Shown here piece by piece: positions 37,201-48,200 of a stretch of 64,000 bases of DNA (position 1 is its first letter; each line of letters begins with the position of its first letter). Origin of the DNA: Lethocerus indicus (taxonomy: Eukaryota; Arthropoda; Insecta; Hemiptera; Belostomatidae). A model generated the notes under the pieces. The model ran no database searches. It was not told the DNA's origin and saw only the letters and a list, made by a program, of their open reading frames with translations. A program made the position numbers and the translations under genes. The stretch is from the NCBI GenBank assembly GCA_019843655.1, contig JACDQD010000002.1:38064333-38128332 (forward strand), written 5' to 3'.

Positions 37201-38370
37201 AGCAATTTCAATCAGTTCGTATAATAATTGTCACATTTATTGCCACCCTTTGAAGGGCTAGTTTAAAAAATTTATTTCACCAGATTACAGAAAAAGGATT
37301 TACGATTAGCCACAACAGAAATATTGTCTGACAGTAACATAAAATATCAGTGATTTAATAATCACTAATTAATAATTACTAATTAATATTAGTATCCTTC
37401 GTACAGTATTAATGTATTATAACTAATTACTGGGTTTCAATTTACAGGCGAAAAAAATCTTCTGTTTTAGGAAAAAATTAGAAACGGGTTAAAATTCAAT
37501 TAGCGGAGCTCCTAAGTATTTTAAATGGAAATATTTTTAACATTTATTGTATATTTATAAGGTGCACCTTATAAGTGATTCGGTTAGTCATTCGGATCCG
37601 GATTAATAATAATTATTAATGGATCACATTTACCTATTACTAACGGATCAGTTTTTTCGCCAAGTAGTATAAAATATCTCGCTTATCAATTAGTACAGTA
37701 TATTAGCATTAATATAACTATATCGGGCTTTAATTTATGAGATAAAATATTCTGTCGTTGGGAGAAAATGATTCAGCGGTGGTTACAAGAAACTTAAAAG
37801 TGTTTTATAAATTGAAATATTTAACAAATTTATTTTTTTTCTTAATCTATTATTTACAGTTTTCCTTTCGCCGATACCGTCCCGTTGTTCTCTATGTTCT
37901 GTGTCCTAAAGTGTTTATTTTTCAAATTTTATTAGTTTTTATATTTCTCTTCTCCATTTTATATATTTTTACAATCTATTTATAATATATATTTAATTCT
38001 CACTGGTTTATTGCAGTCATTAATTGCACATTCGGTCAAATCGCAGGTTATTCAATAAAAACTCCCTTTTTACAGTTCGTACGAGAATTTAGTTCGTCCG
38101 ATAAAATCTATTACTTTTTTTATAGATATTTAACTATTTGTTTTAACCGTCGTGTTCGACCTTTATATTTTATCCGCCCCATACATAATAATGAATATTA
38201 CAATAACTTTCTAATAATGTCTATTTATTAGGCAGAAAAAACTTAGGAACAAAAATGCATGCTTCTAACGAGAAAAAAAAATAAGTGAAACAAAATAGAT
38301 TTATTAACTGAACGGATATTTTATTAACTCTCGAAAAATTAAATAATGGTGTAATTTTTATTTTAGGTCT
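34273..38370. mobile_element. 4.1-kb element with inverted arms of about 550 bp
   Basis: 34,273-34,818 is the reverse complement of 37,840-38,370 with high similarity. Shared landmarks include GGACGGTATCGGCGAAAGGA, GCAATTAATGACTGCAATAA and ATTTGACCGAATGTGCAATT. The outer ends read AGACCT and AGGTCT. The 3-kb interior has no convincing coding region: minus-strand ORFs at 36,562-36,909 and 36,950-37,162 are unrecognised, and a pyrimidine-rich tract lies at 35,590-35,800. It could be a long-TIR DNA transposon, a foldback element, or an inverted duplication. Confidence 0.65.
35590..35800. repeat. Polypyrimidine tract
   Basis: About 210 bp almost entirely T and C on the plus strand (TTTTTCTTTTTTAATTTTTT type), inside the long-arm element. 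Confidence 0.85.
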
Positions 38371-38384
38371 TTTGAATTGAACCT

Positions 38385-38850
38385 AAAAACCACATTTTTG
38401 GCCGATTTTGCGCCTAAAAACCGCATTTTCGGCTGATTTTCCGCCTAAAAACAGCATTTTTGGGTCTAAAATCCAATTTTTTGTGCCTAAAATGGCATTA
38501 TTTGGCAAATTTTACGCATAAAACAGCATTTTGGATCTAAAAACCACATTTTGGCCGATTTTATTTTTAAAAAATGGCATTATTTGGCTAATTTTACGTA
38601 TAAAACAGCATTTTGGATCCTAAAAAACCACATTTTTGGCTGATTTTGCGCCAAAAAACCTCATTTTGGCCGATTTTCCCCTGAAGACCGCATTTCTGGG
38701 TCTAAAATCGGATTTTGGGCCACATTGTGCTAAAATTGCATTATTGGGCAAATTTAGCATAAAAACAGCATTTTTGGATCTAAAACCACATTTTTGGCCG
38801 ATTTTGCGCCTAAAAACCGCATTTTTGGTCCGATTTTGGACACAAACAAG
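38385..38850. repeat. Degenerate minisatellite array 2
   Basis: Units like GGCCGATTTTGCGCCTAAAA and CCGCATTTTTGGGTCTAAAA. It abuts the outer end of the long-arm element. Confidence 0.8.
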
Positions 38851-39216
38851 CGATGATAAGACTGTGATGACCAATGGAAGTGGGTGTTGAAATCGTACTG
38901 CCAGTCTATTATAAATACATGTATATAATAAATACATGAAATGGAAATATGTATTTCGTTTACTGTAACTGCTCAATTTTCAATTATTTTTATTATTTAT
39001 AACTGTGAGATTGAGTAATTGTAATCGGTACTGGAACAGGTCTATCAAGGTAATGTAATTTGTACATCACAAAGTTAATCGGCATCAAATATAGCGGAAA
39101 TAGATCGAGGAATCAATCTCGAAATATTCTTTATATTAAAGAATCCTTTATTATTAAAATGGTTTTATGGCCTTAACGGCGTTAATGGCCTTTATTATTA
39201 TTATACATTACAGCTA

Positions 39217-42200
39217 TTATTTCTCCGACATTATTCGCCTGTAAGAAATCTGGTCATCGAGCATCCGCTTGAATACAGCGTACTTCAGATCGTGGTACCT
39301 GCAACAGAATTGTAGAATTTTCACTATAATGTATTATATATTTGTACGCAAAAGTAATCGACATCTTTGATAAGATGTATTTCGGTCTTGAGGAGTTCCT
39401 CAAGAGAGAGGGGAATCCGGAAAATTTGCCGGAAAAGTGGCGGCGGAGAGTTGTCGATAATATCAGTGAATATATACAGTAGATTAATAATTAAAGTTTC
39501 TTTTTTCTGGCAAAATATAAAATGAATTCCAAAGTCAAAATGTCGATTACTTTCGCGGGTACCCTTAATATATAAATATTTTATTGCACAATCCACGTGT
39601 TACGGGTTCAAATGATTTACGCATTGATGAAGAATATCACCCGAAATGCGGGCCGATTTTTCACCTAAAAACCATCATTTTTGGGCCGAATCGGGCCTAA
39701 AAACCACATTTTTGGGCCGAATCGGGCCTAAAACCACATTTTTGGGCCGAATCGGGCCTAAAACCACATTTTTGGGCCGAATTGGGCCTAAAAACCACAT
39801 TTTGGGCCGAATTGGGCCTAAAACCACATTTTTGGGCCGAATTGGGCCTAAAAACCACATTTTGGGCCGAATCGGGCCTAAAAACATTTTGGGCGAATCG
39901 GCCTAAAACCGCAAATTAACTACATTTTAGGCCCATTTTGCGCCAAAATTTGGTTTTAGGCCAGATTCGGCCCAAAAATTTTTCCCAATTCGATTTTCCG
40001 CCTAAAACCCTATTTCTGGGTCTAAAAATCGGATTTTTGGCCGACTTTGCGCCTAAAACCACATTTTGACCGATTTTGCGCCTAAAACCGCATTTTGGGT
40101 CTGAAAACAGCATTTTTGGGTTCGTACGATGAAGAATATCACACCGAATCACATACTACTATTACTAGAAATGTTTTGTGGTCTGCGAGGGGTTGGAATA
40201 TACCGTTAGGTTCGCATGATGTTTCTGTCTCCTCTCTCGCTGCGGTTCGGTCTTTTGCTAAACCGGGTTTGCCGCCGCCATCTTCAGTAGCGCTGTGTCA
40301 GCACTTTGGATGTTTTTGGGCATCCTCACTGCCCACTGTCACTTTCAGCGCTACTGAAGATGGGGCGAAGCGGCGAAACCCGGTCTGGCGAAAGACCGAA
40401 CCGGCAGCGAGAGAGACAGAAACATCACGAACCTACGGTATTCATTCCGACCCCTCGCAGACCGGCCAAGACGGGTATATGAAAATACCTTTCGACCGTT
40501 TGGTCAGGATGTACGTAGTCGGCTTGCGGGGCCATGGCTGCGACGGCCGACCGGACGTCTGGGTAGATGTCGGCGGCTGCCGCGCCGAGTATCGCAGAGC
40601 CGAGCAGTACGCACTCGGCCTCTCTCGGTATCAGAACCGGTTTAGAGATGGCGTTGGACTGGGTCCGCACGAACGTCGCGTTCTTGCTCAGGCCGCCGGT
40701 CGCCAGGATGCATTCGAACCGCCTGCCGCCTCGATCGCTCAGCACTTCGATTATGTGCCTCCCGTACTTGGAAAAGAAAATTAGCTTATTAAATTAGGTC
40801 TGCGACGGGGTTTGAATACCGTAGATTTGGCAGTTTTTTCGGCATCCTCAAGTCTAGTGGGAGTCAAGTGAGCATCAGTCGTGAGAGTCAAGTGAGAGTC
40901 AAGTGAGAGTCAAGTGAGAGTCAAGTGAGAGCATCAAGTGAGAGAGTCAAGTGAGCATCAAGTGACAGTCAAGTGAGCATCAAGTGAGAGTCAGTGAGCA
41001 TCAAGTGACAGTCAAGTGAGTCAAGTGAGTCTAGTGAGCATCAAGTGAGGAGTCAAGTAAGTCAAGTGGAGACTCAAGTGAGCATCAAGTGAGAGTCAAG
41101 TGAGTCTAGTGAAGTCAAGTCAAGTGAGCATTAAGTGTGCATCAAGTGACAGTCAAGTGTGCATCAAGTGCAACTCAAGTGAGACGATGCCCAAAAACGT
41201 CCAGAGTGACTAACACCGCTAGCAAAAAGACCGGAACCGCGTAGATGAGACAGAAACACACGTAAATTTACGGTACTCCAACCCCTCGCAGACCACAAAA
41301 ACGGGTACGTTAATACTCTAATAGTTCAAATTCTGTTTATATATTATTGCAATTATAAATTGAATTAATCCATAAATTATAAATAGACTGTCGACTTTAC
41401 GGCCAGAGCTTGCAAAGTTGCGAGGTAGAGCAGAGCCAAGTTTTTTTCTTCGTCCGTGGCCAAAGTCAAACCGCTGATCTGAAAATGAAAACTTTGAACG
41501 GTCAGTTTGAAACGAAATCCACAACGGTCAGTTTGCTAAAACGAGATATATCTTGTGAGCCGATATATCTGCCACGGTCAGTTTGCTAAAACGAGATATA
41601 TCTCGTGACCCGTCCGCAACGGTCAGTTTGCTAAAAACGAGATATATCTCGTGAGCCGTCCACAACGGTCAGTTTGCTAAAAACGAGATATATCTCGTCC
41701 GCAACGTGTTAAAAATCTTAAACGGTAAAAAATAAAAACGGTACCATTCCTTTGAGCGTGGGGTCGGCAATCGGCGACCGGTTGCCGTGGAAATCCGGCC
41801 ACACGTGGACGTCCCTCGTGAGTAGGTCGAGGGGTACGCGTCGGGCCAGGCTCATCTGGTCGAGCAGCCGGTTGAGATAGTCGGCGACGCGGGCGCCCGG
41901 TGCCAGCCGGCTCTTAATTGACGCCGCCGCCGGATGACTATCGACGACGTGGTCGACGAGCCGGCCCGAAGCGCTCTGTCCGCCCTCGGTCAGCCACGTG
42001 TCGGCCAACATCGCGCCCCAGTACGGCCCCCACACACCGTCGACGCGGACACCAGTGTCGCCCACGCACATGTGGCAAGTCGACGTGCCGCAGATAAGGC
42101 CTGCGAGAAAAACAAAAAAAAAATATAGACCGCGTTTACAGATCTCGAATTAGATTTTATTCCTTGTTAAGGGTTTGATTTTACCACCATTCTTGCAGTA

Positions 42201-45200
42201 AAGTTGGGGCAACCGTATTAAAAAAACCATTCGACAGCCGACAGTTTAGGGTCAGTACAAATGGGGCGCGTTACACGATAGAACGTCTTTTAATTGTTGA
42301 ACAATATTTAAAAAATAATGAAAGCAGTCACGAATACGGTGATTTAACTTGACGGTGAAAACAAGCCGTTCAAATGTCAATATCGGGACATCCTTAACAA
42401 ACCCACAAAATCTATGGTATACCAACCCCCTCAAGTCAGTCAAGTGAGAGTCAAGTGAGCGTCAAGTGAGGTCAAGTGAGCATCAAGTGGGAGAACCATG
42501 AGGCATCAAGTGGGAGTCAAGTGAGCATCAAGTGGGAGCCAAGTGAGGCGTCATGAGGTCAAGTGAGTGTCAAGTGAGTGAAAGTGAGAGTCAAGTGAGG
42601 TCAAGTGAGAGTCAAGTGGCGTCAGTGAGTGTTGGTGAGGAGTCAGAGTGAGGAGTCAAGTGAGCGTCGGTGGAGTAGTGAGGGTGCGGGGAGTCAAGTG
42701 AGGTGTTGAGTGAGAGGTCAAGTGAGTCAAGTGAGAGTCAGTGAGTGAGTGTTGTAGTGAGAGTCAAAGTGAGGGGGAGTGAGGTCAGTGGGTGCATCAA
42801 TTGAGAGTTTTATCAAGTGACTATTTGTGGTATCAGAGAGGCACTGCAGGTTCATAGTGTGAACTGTATGAGTACCGCAGTTCGTGGTACAACGATAAAT
42901 CATTTGCACCCATAACATGTTGATTAAGGATTAAGGCTCACATTAATGTATTTGTTTATATTAGGTGTACCCAAAAGTAATCCAATTATTGATAAGATGT
43001 ATTTCGGTCTTGAGGAGTTCCTCAAGAGGGGAATCGAAAATTTGCCGGAAAAGTGGCGGCGGAGAGTTGTCGTTGATAATATCGGTGAATATATATAGTA
43101 GATTAATAATTAAAGTTTCTTTATCTGGCAAAATAAAATGAATTCCCGAATTCAAAATGTCGATTACTTTCGGGTACGCCTAATACTTTATTTTTCTATG
43201 AATACGCATGAGTGCATTGTAAACGATGTACGATAGTCAACTCACATAATTTAGTGGTAAGGCTGGTCGATATGCCCGGCGCCGTACAGCCAATCAGTCC
43301 TATGGCTCCGGCGTGGGCGTCTATGATCGAAGTCGCGACCGGCGTACCTTCCAACAGGCCCAGCCTTTGAGCCGCCTCACGACAAAGACCGTCGCCGCAC
43401 GGTTCACCCGGACACTTAACAACGCTTCCTGTAAAAGGCGTACACATTTGCTGGTGAAAAATTAGCAATTAGCGACATTGACGAGGGAATACACCGTACC
43501 GCCCCCGACAGCACCCGACTGCAAAAGAATAGGCCTAAACCGTAATCGAAACTTACAATATACAAATCCGTATTAAAACCGACACGGACTTACGGAATAG
43601 AGCTATGCTGGGGGTTCCGCCAGGAAATCCGGAACATCGCCCACATCCAGAGATTCCAGTCGAAAGTCCTTAATGCTACCCCCCCGGGTACATAATGACC
43701 CCAACATACCCCCAATCCACTCCTGTTCCAGTCCCTTTCCTCTCCTGCCCATCCGTTATCGGCGTAAAAGCCGTTGGTCGGGAGAGATTTTCTTAGTCCG
43801 ACGCCGTAAACTCGTGTGACAAAAGTGCCATAATCGGGCGGTCTCTTCTATCGAGACATTTGCGTGGAAAAATGAAATTTTGATATTTGTACCAATAACT
43901 ATACGTAGTTGACACTCACTTGACTCTCGCTGACTCTCACTTGACTCTCACTCTACCCCTCACTTGACTCTTGACCTGACACCCACTTGACCCTCACTCT
44001 ACCCTCACTTGACCTCACTTGACCTCACTTGGACTCTCACTCTACCCCTCACTTGACCTCACTTGACCCTCACTTGACACTCCACTTGACTCTCACTTGA
44101 CCCTCACTTGACTCCTCACTTGAACCTCACTTGATGTTCACTTGACCCTCACTTGACTCACTTGACCCTCACTCTGACCCTCACTGACTGACTCTCACTG
44201 ACGCCACTTGACTCTCACGCCTTGACTCCCACTCTACCTCACTTGACACTCCGCTCACTTGACCCTCACTCTACCATCACTTGACTGACTCTCACTGACG
44301 CCACTTGACTCTCACGCCTTGACTCCCACTCTACCTCACTTGACACTCCGCTCACTTGACCCTCACTCTACCATCACTTGACACTCACTTGACTCTCACT
44401 TGACACTCACTTGACTCTCACTTGAGTCTCACTCTACCTCACTTGACTCTCACTGATGCTCACTTGAGTCTCACTTGATGAGGGGTTGGTATACCGTAGA
44501 TATTGTACGAAAGATAAAAGGTTAAAAAAAATGTAAAAACTACCTAAATAGTCAAACTGTATTATTATATCTATGGATATAATACGCGAAACAAAGTGAA
44601 AAGAACGGTGTACCGAGAAGGAAAAGAGAGGAAGGAAAAGACGGTGGAAGGCGAGTAGAGGATTGGAGATGCTGAAGATAGAAGAAGAAGATGCAGAGAA
44701 CCGATCGGTACCAACTTCAAAAATATAAATGGGCCGGCGAATGAATGAATAAAAAAACTAAAAAAAAATAAAGTTAAAGCTAAAAAGCTCACCTATTCTG
44801 CGGGCGTTATCGTCCAAAAGTTCTCCCAGACCGATCCGTTCGTAGAAATCTCTGTTCCACCGTTTGACACCGTCCGCTGATACTTCGTACAGCCATTTGC
44901 AGACCACGGAACACAGTGACCTGAAATGAATTCAGAATTATTCAAAAATAATAAAATTCTACACTCGATTTTATTTGTCGGTAACTTATTCGAATTTAGA
45001 AAAAAACTGACAAAGAGCGTACGGTAGCGACAACATTGTTTCATCTCACAAAAATTGATTTTCGAAAAGAACAAGATTTAAACAGAAAATTATTGGACTA
45101 CCGAAAAGACCATTACTGAAACATTAGACTAGAAATTTGGAAATTTACAAAGCTATTTTAAAATTCCTCTGTACCATCCTTAACCCATTAAGTGCCGTAG

Positions 45201-48200
45201 GGCCCCAAATGGGGCTCAATTAATTTTTTTTTCTGATGATATGTTTACAGTAAGTTTTTTTTTTTATTACTTTCATTAATTTCACATTATAAATACTACA
45301 TCGTGTTAAAATATTTATGATTATTATTCAAAATAAAAGATGATCGGTCTCATGTGTCGGTTCAATTCTGAAAAAAAAACATATTCGGAGGCACTATCGG
45401 ATAATAATGCGTCGTAATAAGTAAATTTTATGCAAAAATTTCAGAAAAAAAAAATTTGTTACTCAACGGGTTAATAATAATGCTCCCCCACCACCTCAAT
45501 AATGGACAACAATTTTTTTATAGTGTTTTTATAAGAGGATTATCGGAGGAGCAAAAGAAATACATAAAAACAACAACAATCAACAGGATCGTCACATCCT
45601 GTAAACCCCTCTAATATCCTCAGAAATTTCAAACTTCCCCAGGGACAAAAAAAAAATGGGGTTTTCTCCCCGTCCTTGTATCAATATTGCTTATTATTGT
45701 AAAGGGTGGGCCAGAATTAACGCAAAATTTAAATTGCCGTAAAGTCGGCAACCGTATTAAAAAAAAAAAAAACCATTCGACAGCCGATAGTTTAGGGTCA
45801 GTACGAATGGGGGGGTCAGTTACGTGGATAGAACAACGCGTTTACGTTGTCGGACAATATTTCAATAATAATTTGTAAAGTTCGGCGGCCACAGTCGCGG
45901 TGGCTTAAATAGTGATTTAAGTTCGTCAACGGCGAAAAACGCAGGCACATCGACTGCGGCGATGCTGAAGACACTGGTCGTCCGAAGGGAAGCCGTTCAA
46001 AAAAAAAAATATCAATATCGAAACGGTGCCCAGAGAGCGTTTTCGTGAACATCGACGAGCGGATGCGGATTTTTCGAAAAAAAACATACTTGGTGACATG
46101 ACGGCTCCATTTGTACTGATCCTAAACTACCGGCTGTCGAATGGTTTTTTTTTTTTAATACGGTCGCCGACTTTACTGCAATTTAAATCTTGCGTCAATT
46201 CTGGGCCACCGTTTACAATGGAGCTTTCAATGCGAATTTCCGATGGAGCCACCTGAAACGGACCATATGTCCGTGTCAATTTTGTTACTTGAGGTCGATT
46301 TACGATAGTAACGGCCTTAAGAGTCTTAACAACGTAGCGAATCTGCTGTAGGGCGGAGGGGAGAGGACGATATTTTAAGGGAAAATTATAGATAGAAAAT
46401 AATCCAACACTACCGTACCTGTACTGATCCTAAACTACCGGAATTCGGTTTTTCTTAATAGGGCAAATCTCGCGTTCATTTCGGACCGTTTACAGTCGAA
46501 TAAGGGCCAAATTTTTCCCCATTACCTCGAATCGAGCCGGTCGCTTTCCACGTCAGGAAATCGGGCAGGTCGAAATATCTGTCGGCGCTTCGCCAACACC
46601 GGCCGTCCAGATTTTTCTTCAGCCAGAGCAGTTTTCCGACCTGCATCTCGGGCGAGATTTTCCCGCCAGCGTACGCCAACATCGGGTCTCCGGTCGCGTT
46701 TACGAAATCGGCCTCGTCGCACGCCCTATGGTCCATCCACATGACGACGTTCTGTTCGGGCTCGCCTGCACGAGAAATCGGAACGTCATTTCAATTTTTT
46801 TTTTAATTTTACAATCAACTATTACAGTTGTCGGGCGCGATTGATGACGATTTTTATCAACTGTCCGAGATGATTTCTCGGAGCCGAAGCGGAGCGTTTT
46901 TAAGCCGTCCCGGTGGGAGGATAATGGATGGGTTGGAGAGGAAAGCGACTGAACATGAGTGGATTGGGGGGTTATGTTGGGGTCATTGTGGATTGTCTGG
47001 TTGGAAACATACCCGGGGGGGGAGCATTAAGGACTGGAATCTCTGGATGTCTCCTGGTGGAACCCAGCCCTAGCCCTATCAGTGTCAGTCTGTTACTTGA
47101 GGTCGATTTCGATAGTAACGGCCTTAAGAGTCTTAACAACGTAGCGAATCTGCTGTAGGGCGGGGGGGGGACGACATTTTAAGGGAAAATTATAGATAGA
47201 AAATAATCCAAAAAAAAAGAGGAATAATCGACTACAACCTTTCGGACTGACGGAAACCGGCTTCGAGTCGGCGTCGACGACGACCAGAGAACACGTCGCG
47301 TCGAAACCGATACCCTTCACGGTTTCGGGACTCACTCCACCGGCGACCTCCTGTCGGAGAGAGAAGAAATTTTAGAGAGATATTAAATTATAAAACCGCC
47401 GTCGCTCGATTTTTTTCAGGGCCATGCGCTGTCAACGCCGCTCGGTACTGACGACATTCAAAACCCTCTTCTGTTGTTACAACTGTTACAACGGTACGAC
47501 ACGCAACGTTGATACAACTACAATAGACAACAATCGGAGGAGGAAACGCCCCCTCGCCCCCCCCCCACCACCGTTTTGGATTTTGTGGATATTTGTCGGG
47601 GTTTCGTCGAACACCGCAGATCGGTTTCAGTACAGTGTTGTATTGTCCAGTAAGTTCCGGTCTTTTTTTCAGTTTTTAATGCGCGGATTATGTCTAATCG
47701 ACCATTATAAAAAAAAAAAAAAATTCAGACTGTAAGAAAAATAAATATTTTCCCCTTCCGTACGCCTTTCAATGTTGAACCGCGTGAAACCGGACTTAGA
47801 GTTACTGCTATTTTTGCTTCGACGACAGGGTTCGTATCGCAAAAATACATAGGAATTTTTGTAAATGTATCGTTTTCTTTGGCCCCCCATTTTAAAAGTT
47901 GAAAACACTTTACAAAATTTCTCGCTTTCGTCTACCACGGACTATAGTTTAGAAAAATGTCCGTTAGTTTCAGCAGCAGTGCAGGTACAGTGAGCGGTGA
48001 CAAAACTTTAGATTTCTAGAATTCGCGCGGTTCGAGAGTCCGTACGTCTGGACCGGTTTGAGTACAGTTTTGTACAATAATGATTTGTTTGTTGTCCGGA
48101 TTCCAGTCTTTTTAGTTTTATGTGCGGTATTTTACCTTTCCGGCGTGGGTCTATTCTCCGTCTTTTTAACCGTATCTGATGTCTAGGACTCGGATCCGAT

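Noticed and set aside
39646..39906. Open frames on both strands with GRIGPK-type repeats
   Set aside because: The unit of the minisatellite is close to a multiple of three, so both strands stay open; no coding signal beyond the repeat.
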